Shown in pieces: positions 20,819 to 29,869 of a stretch of 64,000 bases of DNA. The notes below the pieces were generated by a model that made no database searches, was not told where the DNA came from, and was given only the letters and a program-made list of their open reading frames with translations. The position numbers and the translations under genes were made by a program. The stretch comes from Streptococcus penaeicida (GTDB lineage: Bacteria > Bacillota > Bacilli > Lactobacillales > Streptococcaceae), in contig NZ_LOCM01000033.1 in the NCBI RefSeq assembly GCF_002887775.1, positions 62,001-126,000 on the forward strand, in the 5' to 3' direction. The first letter of the stretch is position 1. The number at the start of each line of letters is the position of its first letter.

Positions 20819-20951
20819 CTGTGTATATCTCCAATACATTTTTTAGTCTTTACTATTATAACAAAAAGCACACAAAAACCCCACCCATTTGGGATGAGAT
20901 TCTTGATTCTATTGGACATTTTTATTATGTGGAAAGAGCCAAAGACTCACT

Positions 20952-22228
20952 TTATACTAATTGACTTAACAAGCCAGCAAAATCTTGGCTAATTTGCTCA
21001 AATGTCGCTTCAATTTCTTGACGACTTTGGTTATTTTTAAGGCTAACTTTTCCAGCTTCAACTTCGCTTTCCCCTAAAGTCATGATGACTTTCGCTTTAA
21101 AGCTATCTGCTGATTTAAATTGGGCCTTAATTTTACGGCCTAGATAATCCCGTTCCGCTTTAAAGCCTTGTTTACGAAGAGCTTGCACTAATGCTAAAGC
21201 TTTGCTGTTGGCAGTATCTCCCAATACAGCGATATAAACATCCATCTCAGATGCAACTGGCAATGTGATGCCCTGCTTTTCTAAAATAAGCAAAAGACGC
21301 TCAAGACCAAGACCGAAACCAAAACCTGGCGTTTCCGGCCCGTCAAAGTAGCTCACCAAACCATCATAACGACCACCGGCACAAATGGTCAACTCTGATT
21401 TATCAACAGTCGCCATAAATTCGAAAATAGTGTGGTTATAGTAATCCAAGCCACGGACCATGTTGGTATCAATCACATAATCAATACCAAGATCAGTCAA
21501 CATGGCCTTTACAGCCTCAAAGTGAGCCTGACTTTCTTCATCCAGGAAATCCAAGATCGATGGCGCATTTTCAACAGCCACCTTATCTTCTTTTTCCTTA
21601 GAATCCAGAACACGCAAAGGATTTTCATCCAAACGGCGTTGGCTATCCTTTGACAGTTGCTCACGCATAGGCGTCAAATAATCAATCAAAGCTTGACGGT
21701 AGGCCGCCCGACTAGAAGGATTTCCCAAACTATTGATGTGTAGCGTAATATCTTTAATCCTAAGCGTTTCAAAAAGGTCTTTAGCCATGGCAATGGTCTC
21801 CACATCAGTGGCAGGTTGGCAGAACCAAAACACTCCACACCAATTTGGTGGAACTCGCGCAAACGACCCGCTTGAGGGCGCTCGTAACGGAACATAGAGC
21901 CGATATAATACATTTTGACAGGCTTTTGAACCTCTGGTGCAAAAAGTTTATTCTCAACAAAAGAACGAACAACAGGGGCAGTCCCTTCCGGACGAAGAGT
22001 AATATGACGATCACCCTTATCGTGGAAATCATACATTTCCTTAGTCACAATATCCGTAGTATCCCCAACCGAACGACTAATAACCTCATAGTGCTCAAAC
22101 ATCGGCGTGCGAATCTCGCCATAATTATATTTTTTAAAAGTTTCACGCGCAAGATTTTCCACATATTGCCATTTAGCAGCCTCTTGAGGCAGAATATCCT
22201 GAGTTCCCTTAGGTTTTTGTAATTTCAT
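20952..22228 (-). pseudogene. hisS: Histidyl-tRNA synthetase, interrupted by one missing base
   Basis: The 5' part encodes [14 protein letters not shown], motif 2 ([22 protein letters not shown]) and GVECFGSAN, then leaves frame. The remainder ([16 protein letters not shown] ... LDYYNHTIFEF, FGFGLGLERLLLIL, anticodon domain) is one frame off. Adding one C at about 21818 (AACCTGCC to AACCCTGCC) gives SANPATDV and a 425-residue enzyme, the normal size. hisS is essential and single-copy, so a real frameshift would be lethal; this is very probably a sequence error. The start may be ATG 22228 (family-like) or a TTG seven codons upstream closer to a GGAG. Confidence 0.93.
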
Positions 22229-22356
22229 AATGATGATATAGGGCCGCAAATACTCCGACCCATCCTTTCTTTTGACAGTAATCTATACTATTTTAGCATT
22301 TTTCTAGGCTTTTTGGGAATAGCTGCGCTTTTAAAAAACTTTTTTTGTCAAGTAAC

Positions 22357-22385
22357 TTTACTTTACAAAAAAGTTGTGTTACTAT
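22357..22385 (+). promoter_or_regulatory. Possible promoter of rpmF-rpmG
   Basis: TTTACT and TACTAT separated by 17 nt, about 100 nt before rpmF. The leader between contains GAGCC/GGCTC and related pairable segments. Confidence 0.4.
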
Positions 22386-22485
22386 ATTAAAGTTGGCGAA
22401 AGCCATAGACACAAACATTAGACTGAGCCAAAGGCTTTAAAGCTTACTAAAAAGGCTCAAACATTTTAATCGGAGGATAGAAAAA

Positions 22486-22668
22486 ATGGCAGTTCCTGCA
22501 CGTCACACGTCAAAAGCTAAAAAGAACAAACGTCGTACACATTATAAATTAACAGCACCGTCTGTACAATTCGACGAAACTACTGGAGATTTCTCACGTT
22601 CTCACCGCGTATCACTTAAAGGATACTACAAAGGACGTAAAATCGCTAAAGCTAACGAAGCTAAATAA
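22486..22668 (+). CDS. rpmF: 50S ribosomal protein L32
   Basis: 60 residues starting [21 protein letters not shown], the standard L32 N terminus. The zinc-binding Cys pairs of the classical form are absent, so this is a zinc-independent L32. A GGAGG lies 10 nt before the ATG. It forms a two-gene operon with rpmG, facing away from hisS. Confidence 0.96.
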   Translation: MAVPARHTSKAKKNKRRTHYKLTAPSVQFDETTGDFSRSHRVSLKGYYKGRKIAKANEAK

Positions 22669-22683
22669 TAGAAGGGAGATACC

Positions 22684-22833
22684 ATGCGCGTAAATATTAC
22701 ACTTGAACACAAAGAATCTGGTGAACGCTTGTACCTTACTTCAAAAAACAAACGTAACACTCCAGACCGTCTTCAATTGAAAAAATACTCACCAAAATTA
22801 CGTAAACACGTAACTTTTACTGAGATCAAATAA
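22684..22833 (+). CDS. rpmG: 50S ribosomal protein L33
   Basis: 49 residues ([19 protein letters not shown] ... KHVTFTEIK), 15 nt after rpmF with GAAGGGAG upstream. It lacks the four zinc-binding Cys of the C+ form, so it is also a zinc-independent paralogue. Streptococci usually carry more than one rpmG. A terminator follows. Confidence 0.95.
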   Translation: MRVNITLEHKESGERLYLTSKNKRNTPDRLQLKKYSPKLRKHVTFTEIK

Positions 22834-22852
22834 TTGAAACAGCTAAAGTCCT

Positions 22853-22879
22853 TGAAAGCCCTCTTTCAAGGGCTTTTTT
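22853..22879 (+). terminator. Intrinsic terminator of rpmF-rpmG
   Basis: AAGCCCT-CTTTCA-AGGGCTT followed by T6. Confidence 0.85.
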
Positions 22880-22928
22880 CTATCTCTTATGCTACAATTA
22901 AAGCAATAAAATCAAGGAGGACTGGCCT

Positions 22929-23030
22929 ATGTTTCAATTACAATCACATCAATCGGACTCAGGAATTAGTAGCATTATTAAGAAAGAGGTTTATTTTTGG
23001 AAAAATTCACAATTGAAACAGAGCGTTTAG
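22929..23030 (+). CDS. Possible 33-residue small protein or leader overlapping the acetyltransferase
   Basis: AGGAGG lies 8 nt before an ATG that opens a 33-codon frame (MFQLQSHQSDSGISSIIKKE...). It overlaps the start of the acetyltransferase gene in another frame. No similarity is recognised. The strong ribosome-binding site is the only support; it could be a translated leader coupling to the TTG start of the next gene, or a remnant. Confidence 0.35.
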   Translation: MFQLQSHQSDSGISSIIKKEVYFWKNSQLKQSV

Positions 23031-23557
23031 TTATTCGACCACTTTCCGAAGGAGATTATCAGGCCTGGTTTCAGGGTTTTGATAACCGCCACGAATAGCA
23101 ACATGCTTTTGATGACGGCCGTCTGGACATGACCGTCTGTGACCTCAAGTGGTTTCAGAACTTAGTGGCACGGCATCGGGAGCTTTGGGATAAGGATGAC
23201 ACTTATATTTTTGCTGTTTTTGATAAGACTGGCCAGCACCTTGGCATGCTCAATATCGCCACCTTAGCCCGCACCAACATGCAGTGGGGCGAACTGGGCT
23301 ATTTCATTCATAACCAGCACTGGCGTAAAGGCTTTGCCTACGAGGCTATATCAGCTTTAGTAGAGGCCAGCTGGAAGGAGCTGGGCTTTCATCACTTAGA
23401 AGCTCAAATTTCCCCGGAGAATAGAGCGTCACAGCAATTGGCTGAGAAATTAGGTTTTGTCTATGAATGTCGCCGTCCCAAGTTTGCCTTTGAAGCAGGT
23501 CAGTGGGTTGACAAGGATATTTACAGTAAGAATTTACATGACCAGCCCTTAAATTAA
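22997..23557 (+). pseudogene. GNAT family N-acetyltransferase with an in-frame stop
   Basis: From a TTG at 22997 (AGAGG 8 nt upstream) the frame reads EKFTIETERLVIRPLSEGDYQAW, the typical RimJ/RimL-like start. A TAG at 23096-23098 interrupts it, then the same frame continues DMTVCDLKWFQNLVA ... GYFIHNQHWRKGFAYEAISALV, the acetyl-CoA-binding motif region, and GLGFVYE-like LGFVYECRR to 23557. Total length would be about 186 residues. Unlike neighbours, the lesion is a nonsense codon, not a frameshift, so real inactivation is plausible. Translation could restart at the ATG 23129. Confidence 0.8.
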
Positions 23558-23562
23558 TTACT

Positions 23563-23589
23563 TAAGAAGTCTATTGGGCTTCTTTTTTT
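23563..23589 (+). terminator. Intrinsic terminator after the acetyltransferase
   Basis: AAGAAG and CTTCTT flank a short loop, followed by T-rich sequence. Confidence 0.6.
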
Positions 23590-23641
23590 ACAGTCATGCT
23601 ATAATAGTCAGAGATATTAATAATATAAAAGGAAGCTACCC

Positions 23642-24130
23642 ATGCAAAAACACTGTCAAGAATGCGGCACAAAACTCATTGCCAAAGAATTGGAAAACGA
23701 AGGTCAAATTCCTTTTTGTGAGACCTGTGACCAATTTCGTTTTCCAAGTTTCAATACTGCCGTTAGTTTAATCGTTGTTAACCAAAGCAACAATAAGATT
23801 CTGCTCATCCAACAATATGGTCGTCCTCGTAAAATTTTAGTGGCCGGTTATGTCGGTAAAGGCGAAAATCTTGAAGAGACGGCCTTACGTGAATTAAAGG
23901 AAGAAACTGGCTTGACAGGCTTGTCAATTTCCTTTAACAAAAGCCAGTTCTTTGAGCCATCCAACACGCTTATGTGTAACTTTACAGTATTCGTTAAAGA
24001 TGATAGCAACTTTAAAGCCAACCATGAGATTGATGCCTACGACTGGTACAGCCCTGAAGAAGCCCGTCAAAACATATTCCCAAATAGTTTAGCAGAAAAG
24101 TTTCTGACCGACTATCTTGATCAAAAATAG
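23642..24130 (+). CDS. NUDIX hydrolase with N-terminal zinc ribbon, NudC-like
   Basis: 162 residues. Two Cys pairs (CQEC at 5-8, CETC at 28-31) form a probable zinc ribbon. The NUDIX box is GKGENLEETALRELKEETGL (about residues 80-99), followed by SQFFEPSNTLMCNFT, which resembles the SQPWPFPxS motif of NADH pyrophosphatases. It may hydrolyse NAD(H) or a related dinucleotide; the protein is shorter than NudC, so specificity is uncertain. Single gene between two terminators. Confidence 0.85.
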   Translation: MQKHCQECGTKLIAKELENEGQIPFCETCDQFRFPSFNTAVSLIVVNQSNNKILLIQQYGRPRKILVAGYVGKGENLEETALRELKEETGLTGLSISFNKSQFFEPSNTLMCNFTVFVKDDSNFKANHEIDAYDWYSPEEARQNIFPNSLAEKFLTDYLDQK

Positions 24131-24131
24131 T

Positions 24132-24158
24132 AAAAGAGACCAGAACTGGTCTCTTTTT
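24132..24158 (+). terminator. Intrinsic terminator of the NUDIX gene
   Basis: AAAGAGACCAG-AA-CTGGTCTCTTTTT, a near-perfect stem. Confidence 0.88.
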
Positions 24159-24179
24159 GACAGTAAACTTTAGTTGACT

Positions 24180-24653
24180 CTATTCATCTTTACTTTCTTT
24201 TTCTAGGCTTAATTGGTAGAGACGGTAGCTGAAGTAGCTGAGAAATAGTGCTGCGCATGCTATATAGAAGACAGAATCCTTAAGGGACTTAAGGTATAAA
24301 CCCAAAAGTAATATCAGAATACACTTTATCAATAATGCTAATCGTTTATCTTTTACCTGGTTAAGTTTGAATAAGCAGTAGCGGACTAGAAGAACTGCTG
24401 GTGACAAGAGTAAAATCAAGCCAATCATGATAACTTGTTTCTTGCCATATAGACTTTGGGTCATCGACTTTTGTGCTGTCGCTTCTATCTGAAGTTCCTT
24501 GTATAGCAGATTCAAAGAAACCTGATCAGGGATACTTTTCCCCAATTCCCATTTAGAAATGGTTTGTCTGGTGACATAAATCTTATCTGCTAGGTCTTGT
24601 TGGGTTAGCCCTTGTTTTTTTCGACTTTCTTTGATGACTTGTGAAATATTCAT
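24180..24653 (-). CDS. XRE family regulator fused to a membrane domain
   Basis: 157 residues: an HTH_3 DNA-binding domain at the N terminus (IKESRKKQGLTQQDLADKIYVTRQTISKWELGKSIPD, residues 8-45) followed by three to four hydrophobic segments from about residue 72. The layout suggests a membrane-tethered regulator, such as those of streptococcal and lactococcal stress or peptide-sensing modules. It follows a small membrane-protein gene by 15 nt; together they look like a regulator and its partner. The ligand is unknown. Confidence 0.85.
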   Translation of the reverse strand: MNISQVIKESRKKQGLTQQDLADKIYVTRQTISKWELGKSIPDQVSLNLLYKELQIEATAQKSMTQSLYGKKQVIMIGLILLLSPAVLLVRYCLFKLNQVKDKRLALLIKCILILLLGLYLKSLKDSVFYIACAALFLSYFSYRLYQLSLEKESKDE

Positions 24654-24668
24654 AATTTCCTCGATACT

Positions 24669-24914
24669 TTATTTTTTTACTGTTGCTAAATCATATGTGA
24701 TAGATACAAGGAGTAGAAGATTAATCATAATGTGCTGTGGGCTGTAAATCATGACAACTAAGATAAGACCAATAACGATAAGACGGCTTAATCTTGGATA
24801 TGCATTCATAAATTTAACTAAATAATGAAAAATTGGAGGAATGACCACTCCAGCAAGCCCAAATAAGAAAAGCCATATAAGATATTTTTTGTTTGTTTTT
24901 ATAAATTGTAACAT
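24669..24914 (-). CDS. Small membrane protein of unknown function
   Basis: 81 residues with two or three hydrophobic segments (YLIWLFLFGLAGVVIPPIF; LIVIGLILVVMIYS; INLLLLVSITYDL). No family is recognised. It is the first gene of a two-gene unit with the membrane-tethered XRE regulator and lies behind an unusual repeat-bearing promoter, so it may be the regulator's partner or target. Confidence 0.6.
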   Translation of the reverse strand: MLQFIKTNKKYLIWLFLFGLAGVVIPPIFHYLVKFMNAYPRLSRLIVIGLILVVMIYSPQHIMINLLLLVSITYDLATVKK

Positions 24915-24945
24915 AATGTAGAACCCCTTTCCTATTTCTAAAGTA

Positions 24946-25000
24946 AGTATAGTCCAGAAAAATCAAAAAATCACGCAACGCAAGAGTAAATAGCGCAACG
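24946..25000 (-). promoter_or_regulatory. -10 box with CGTTGCG direct repeats upstream
   Basis: On the minus strand TATACT (24951-24946) has a poor -35, and two CGTTGCG repeats (25000-24994 and 24980-24974) lie upstream exactly 20 bp apart. Two direct repeats two helical turns apart near a weak -35 is the layout of activator-controlled promoters, for example LytTR-type regulators. Confidence 0.5.
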
Positions 25001-25072
25001 TAAATAAACTTTACTATCTGAACTATCTATCTTTTTATGATACAATTAATGTATTATTTTTTGGAGGATTGT

Positions 25073-25914
25073 ATGGGTTCATTTATAGGAAGAGTAACCA
25101 AAGGTATGATTATTGCCTTAGGTTTTATATTACCCGGTGTTTCTGGTGGTGTTCTGGCAGCTGTTTTAGGCATTTATGAACGCTTAATTCGCTTTATTGC
25201 CCATATCCGTGATAATTTTTGGGAGAATCTTATCTTCTTTTTCCCCGTTGGTATCGGCGGTATCTTGGGAATTGCCCTCTTTTCATTTCCAGTAGAGTAC
25301 TTGCTTAGCCATTACCAAGTTCCCGTCCTATGGGGCTTTGCGGGGGCTATTATTGGAACCCTGCCAAGTTTATTTGAAGAATCTACACAAAAATCAAAGA
25401 GAGACAGCATTGATATCGTCTATTTAGTGGCAACTTTTGTCATTTCTGGACTATTTCTTTATTTCCTCAACGATTTAACTGGAACTATTCCAGCCAACTT
25501 TATAACCTTTATCTTAGCAGGAGCTTTGATTGCACTTGGTGTTCTTGTTCCTGGTTTAAGCCCTTCTAATCTTTTATTGATTATGGGGCTCTACACTCCC
25601 ATGCTCAAAGGCTTTAAAGGGCTTGATTTAACTGGAACCTTCTTACCTATCGCCATTGGTGGCTATTAGCTATGGCTGCCTTTTCAAAAGTCATGGATTA
25701 CGCCCTTGACCACTACCACTCCCGGGTTTATCACGTGATTATCGGGATTATCTTATCCAGTACCTTGTTGATTCTGATTCCCGTTCCTAATAGTCCTGAG
25801 GCTATTGACTATAGCGGAGCAGGATTACTGACCTGGGGATTAGCTTTGCTTCTATTTGGCCTAGGCATCTGGCTGGGACTTTGGATGAGTAAATTAGAGA
25901 GTAAGTACAAATAA
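25073..25914 (+). pseudogene. DUF368 family membrane protein, interrupted by one missing base
   Basis: The first part (from ATG 25073, GGAGG 5 nt upstream) encodes GMIIALGFILPGVSGGVLAAVLGIYERLI, the DUF368 signature, and a second LGVLVPGLSPSNLLLIMGLY repeat. It ends at a TAG in ...AIGGY. The rest (LLAMAAFSKVMDYALDHYHS.VYHVIIGII) is one frame off. One added base at about 25667 (GGC-NTA-TTA-GCT) gives 280 residues. DUF368 proteins are proposed polyprenyl-phosphate transporters (PopT), which recycle undecaprenyl phosphate. Confidence 0.85.
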
Positions 25915-25942
25915 AAAGTTGGAATAGTTTCCAACTTTTTTT
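25913..25942. terminator. Bidirectional terminator between DUF368 and the PucR-family gene
   Basis: AAAAAGTTGGAA-TAG-TTTCCAACTTTTTTT between convergent genes. Confidence 0.88.
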
Positions 25943-25944
25943 CT

Positions 25945-28146
25945 TTAGTCGAAGATGCTTGGGCCATACAAGTCGAACAAATGATAGGCCAGTAAGAGAT
26001 TAAAATGTGAGTGATCCTCATTGATATCAAAACCAAGGATATCTTTAATCTTGTCCAAGCGGTATAGCAAGGTTGATCGATGAATATATAGCTGATCTGA
26101 ACTAGCTTTAATCTGACATTGATTCTCCAAATAGACACGTAGGGTCTGGAATAAATCTAAGGATTGTTCTTTTGAAAATAACCAGATGCCACCCAATTGC
26201 GCTTTAACAAAGAGTTTGGAGTCATCACTATGAGTTAAGGTATTAAGTAGTGAATAAGAACCCAGCTCACTAAAGGATGCCACCTGTTTGCCATAAGCAG
26301 TATTCTGTATAACATTTAAAACATGTTGAGCTTTCTTATAGCTGTCTCGATAATCCACAATTTGTTTAACACTGCTACCAACGGCCAACCATAGGTTAAC
26401 TTGCTCAGATTGATGAGCTTGCAGATAATCATAAAGCTTTTCCCAGTATCCATTATCTGATAAGCTTTCTTGAGATTTGAAGAGCAATAGTTTCCCTTTA
26501 AAAATAGCTGTGATCAAATGCTTATCGTAATTATTCAGATGGTAAACCATTTCATTAAAGAGTTTATTACGTTGTATCCGTTGATTAATGAGATCTTGGT
26601 GATCAACTTCTTGACTGTGAACATCAACGATAGCAACAGTATGGTATTGATTAATATCAAAATTGAAGTAAGAAGCATAATCAATAATTTGGTCCATTTC
26701 ATCACGCGCTTTACTTGATAAGAGAGCGCCGACAAATGAGTTTTTCAATTGGTTGAGGGCATCGCGTTCAATCTTATACTTCATAAAGAAAGTAGCGTAG
26801 ATACTAATAGCCATGGAAATAGCTAGGCTGAAGTTTTCTTGGTTGCTTGGTCGGTTCTTTTGGCTATAAACCAAATAACCTAGGGCTTCTCTATCCCCTT
26901 CAATTTTATTAAAGACTAGCTCTTCTTCAGCCACCTGTAAGGTAAATCTCGAAGGCTTATTCTGATAGGAACTTTTTTCCTTTTGAATTTCTGCCACCAC
27001 TAAATCTAATGGCAATTGGCTATCTTTGAGCTGATTATAAGCTGTCAGATTAAAAAATGGGTCAAAAACCAGTACATCATTCATAATAAATTCTGACAGT
27101 ACCTGGTTCATTTCATCGATATCAACTTGGTCTATCGATTTTTTGATTAAATTGGTTTGTAGCGCTAGCAATTCTTCCAAGGCCTGACGACGTTCGTACT
27201 CACTCCGACGTAAAGACAAGTTCTCGTACATGGCGCTAAAATAATTGGTATAGGTCTGTAGGAGCTCAAAATCTTTGGCTGAAAAGATGTTGTCCCCTGA
27301 TTTTTGGCAGAAAAGGGCTCCTACTAATTGACCATTTAAGCTAATAGGCATTGTGATTTGTTGGAAACCAATCTGTTCAACGTGAGGGAAGTAATCACGA
27401 AGGGCATTGCCACGACTGAGTCGGATATAATGGTCTTTTGGAACGTAGCCAAAAGTTGGTTTTTGTAAGAGCATGGCTTCCCGACTTTCATCTAGTAAAT
27501 AGATGCCAGTATAGTGGGTTTTGGCTTCCCGACCGGACAAGTTAACAATCTGAGCTAAGAGGTCTTCAATGGAGTCTTGCATCATCAACTGGTGGGCTGA
27601 ATGGGTAATCAGACGTAAATTCTTCTGGCTATTTTCATTCTTTTGAATCATATCCATAGCAATGGCTACATACTCGCCCAATTCCTTGAAAACCGTCCGC
27701 ATTTCATCAATGAAAGGTCTTTCATCATAATAACCGACGATGATTAAACCTTGATTAGATTGATTTTCAGTAATTGGAATGGTAAACCATGAATCAACCT
27801 GATGATTTATGAAATACTGTGTTAGGATGGAATCTTCTCTTAGGAGATTATCATCTGACTTAATACTTTGCTGATAAAGAATTGGATCTACTTGATCAGT
27901 AGGATAAGGGAATAATTCCCGAATAGACTCCACCCCGCTTAGGTAATGAAGTCGCAAATAATCTTTGACATTAATGCCAATGCAAACAAAATCAGCTGAG
28001 AGAAGCTCCCTAAAACTTTGGCCAACTATTGTTAAAATTTCATCCCGAGAATTCCGATTTAATAATTGACGTGAAGTCATTTTCAAGTGAGTTTCAATGT
28101 TCTCAATAAATTTTTCACGGCTTTTACTATTTATTACTTTTGTCAT
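25945..28146 (-). CDS. GAF- and PucR/CdaR-type helix-turn-helix regulator, probable regulator of the beta-oxidation operon
   Basis: 733 residues. The N-terminal half contains two GAF-like segments (about residues 25-165 and 180-315). The C terminus carries the PucR HTH: LRVYLENQCQIKASSDQLYIHRSTLLYRLDKIKDILG (about 680-715). Such proteins bind small ligands and activate or repress neighbouring catabolic genes. It lies directly downstream of the acyl-CoA operon on the same strand but behind that operon's terminator and with its own promoter containing a cre-like site, implying carbon-catabolite control. That it regulates the operon is inference from position. Confidence 0.85.
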   Translation of the reverse strand: MTKVINSKSREKFIENIETHLKMTSRQLLNRNSRDEILTIVGQSFRELLSADFVCIGINVKDYLRLHYLSGVESIRELFPYPTDQVDPILYQQSIKSDDNLLREDSILTQYFINHQVDSWFTIPITENQSNQGLIIVGYYDERPFIDEMRTVFKELGEYVAIAMDMIQKNENSQKNLRLITHSAHQLMMQDSIEDLLAQIVNLSGREAKTHYTGIYLLDESREAMLLQKPTFGYVPKDHYIRLSRGNALRDYFPHVEQIGFQQITMPISLNGQLVGALFCQKSGDNIFSAKDFELLQTYTNYFSAMYENLSLRRSEYERRQALEELLALQTNLIKKSIDQVDIDEMNQVLSEFIMNDVLVFDPFFNLTAYNQLKDSQLPLDLVVAEIQKEKSSYQNKPSRFTLQVAEEELVFNKIEGDREALGYLVYSQKNRPSNQENFSLAISMAISIYATFFMKYKIERDALNQLKNSFVGALLSSKARDEMDQIIDYASYFNFDINQYHTVAIVDVHSQEVDHQDLINQRIQRNKLFNEMVYHLNNYDKHLITAIFKGKLLLFKSQESLSDNGYWEKLYDYLQAHQSEQVNLWLAVGSSVKQIVDYRDSYKKAQHVLNVIQNTAYGKQVASFSELGSYSLLNTLTHSDDSKLFVKAQLGGIWLFSKEQSLDLFQTLRVYLENQCQIKASSDQLYIHRSTLLYRLDKIKDILGFDINEDHSHFNLLLAYHLFDLYGPSIFD

Positions 28147-28179
28147 TTATAAAGCCATCCTTTTTCATCATTCTCTTCT

Positions 28180-28208
28180 ATTGTAAACAATGAAAGCCGT
28201 TTCAACAA
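28180..28208 (-). promoter_or_regulatory. Promoter of the PucR-family gene with a cre-like site
   Basis: On the minus strand TTGTTG (28208-28203), 17 nt, TACAAT (28185-28180). The spacer contains the palindrome TGAAAGCCGTTTCA (28191-28204 on the + strand), one mismatch from the CcpA cre consensus TGNAANCGNNNNCA. CcpA binding there would block the promoter. Confidence 0.6.
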
Positions 28209-28224
28209 CTATTTAGCATGGAAA

Positions 28225-28262
28225 AAACAGCTTCCCTTTTGATGAAAGGATGCTGTTTTTCA
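28225..28262 (-). terminator. Intrinsic terminator of the acyl-CoA operon
   Basis: The minus strand has AAAAACAGC.TCCTTTC and GAAAGGGA-like AAAGGGA.GCTGTTTTTT, a long stem just after the CoA-transferase stop. Confidence 0.85.
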
Positions 28263-28271
28263 CTATTTCAT

Positions 28272-29843
28272 TTAAGCTTCTTTAGAATCAATAATGTTAG
28301 CTAGTTTACCCCAGTTTTCACTGAAAATACCAGAATCCATTACTTTTAAGTCTTCAGAAATTGCAGGCTCGAATTCCATTTGATCCAAAATGTCTTTTTG
28401 TAAATCAACTCCCGGAGCAATCTCAATCAAGCGAACTTGACCATTATGTAAATCAAAGACACCACGTTCAGTAACATAAAGAACTTCTTGACCAGATTCA
28501 GTTGCGTATTCACCAGAGAAACTTACTTGCTCAACATTTTTGATGAATTTAGGACCACGACCCTGATCATCAATAACCAATTTTCCATCTTCACAGTGGA
28601 CTTTACCACCTACAGTAAAGGTTCCGATAAAAACAATCCGTTTGGTATTTTGAGAAATATTAATGAAACCACCTGGTCCAGGAACTTTAGGACCAAATTT
28701 AGTAACGTTGTTATTACCATATTGGTCAATTTCTCCAATACCAAGAACAGTTAGATCTAGTCCATTACCATCATAGAAGTCAAATTGGTTAGTCATTGGG
28801 ATAGATGCTTCATGGTTCAAAGCCGAACCGAAATCTAAACCAACCGCAGGGATACCTCCCCAAAGACCCATTTCCAACGTTGCATTATAACGGTCACTAA
28901 CACCTTCCTCGGCTGCTACTTGGGCAACCATATCTGGTGAACCAAAACCTAAGTTGATAGTATCACCAGGGCGTAATTCCATCGCTGCACGACGAGCTGT
29001 AATCTTACGCGTTGTTAATGGTGCGGGTACGACTTTGTCATGGTTAACTGGTACTTTAACATCCCCACATAATACTGGATCATAGATAGTACCCATTGTT
29101 TGTTTATGGTATTCATCTTCACCAATACACACATAATCAACTAAACCGAATGGAATTTGAACATCTTTCGGATGGATTTGTCCATTTTGAACAACTTTTT
29201 TAACTTGGCAGACAACAATACCACCAGAATTTTTAGTAGCCATTGCTAGTTCTAATTGTTCTAGTTTACATGTTTCATCTTTTAATGAGATATTACCATT
29301 TTCATCAGAATAAGTTCCACGGATAAAGGCAACATCAATTTTTAGGTTAGGGTAATGTAACCATTCTTCACCATTAAATTCAACGAGTTTAATCAATTCT
29401 TCTTTAGTGATAGAGGTTGATTTTGAACCTTCTAAACGTGGGTCCACAAATGTTTTGAGACCTACTTTTGAAAGATATGGTTTACGTCCAGCAATTGAAC
29501 GATAAAGTTGAGTGATAACACCTTGTGGCCACAAATAAACCTCATACTCGTTGTTAACAATTTTCTCAACCATACCTGGTGATGAACCAACGTGTCCAGC
29601 GATAATGCGTTTAACCATACCTGGTGCAGTCATATGATCGGCACCACGTCCATATTGGTTATTCCCAATACCACATGACCACATAAAAGTAATATCTTTT
29701 GGATGTTGTTCTTCTGCATAACGTTCTTCAACACCAATAAGTAATTGCTCAGGCAAACCACCTAGACCAAAGGTCAAGGTTGCAAGTAAATCACCGTCTT
29801 TAATGAGATTGGCTGCTTCTCTGTAGCTAATCAATTTTTCCAT
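28272..29843 (-). CDS. Acyl-CoA:acetate/3-ketoacid CoA-transferase (fused subunits, YdiF type)
   Basis: 523 residues with both halves of a class I CoA-transferase in one chain. The alpha-like half has LLATLTFGLGGLPEQLL and PQGVITQLYRSIAG. The beta-like half has TINLGFGSPDMVAQVAAEEG and TLEMGLWGG, whose Glu is the expected catalytic residue that forms the glutamyl-CoA thioester, then DLTVLGIGEIDQYGN and VPGPGGFINIS. It moves CoA between short- or medium-chain acids and acetyl-CoA. Last gene of the operon. Confidence 0.9.
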   Translation of the reverse strand: MEKLISYREAANLIKDGDLLATLTFGLGGLPEQLLIGVEERYAEEQHPKDITFMWSCGIGNNQYGRGADHMTAPGMVKRIIAGHVGSSPGMVEKIVNNEYEVYLWPQGVITQLYRSIAGRKPYLSKVGLKTFVDPRLEGSKSTSITKEELIKLVEFNGEEWLHYPNLKIDVAFIRGTYSDENGNISLKDETCKLEQLELAMATKNSGGIVVCQVKKVVQNGQIHPKDVQIPFGLVDYVCIGEDEYHKQTMGTIYDPVLCGDVKVPVNHDKVVPAPLTTRKITARRAAMELRPGDTINLGFGSPDMVAQVAAEEGVSDRYNATLEMGLWGGIPAVGLDFGSALNHEASIPMTNQFDFYDGNGLDLTVLGIGEIDQYGNNNVTKFGPKVPGPGGFINISQNTKRIVFIGTFTVGGKVHCEDGKLVIDDQGRGPKFIKNVEQVSFSGEYATESGQEVLYVTERGVFDLHNGQVRLIEIAPGVDLQKDILDQMEFEPAISEDLKVMDSGIFSENWGKLANIIDSKEA

Positions 29844-29869
29844 AGTTATCCCTCTTCAGATCTTTTCTT

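Noticed and set aside
22250..22485. T-box leader for hisS
   Set aside because: The region upstream of hisS is short and shared with the rpmF promoter; I see no specifier loop or T-box sequence.
22834..23016. 60-residue frame after rpmG
   Set aside because: It spans the rpmG terminator and overlaps the better-supported start sites downstream.
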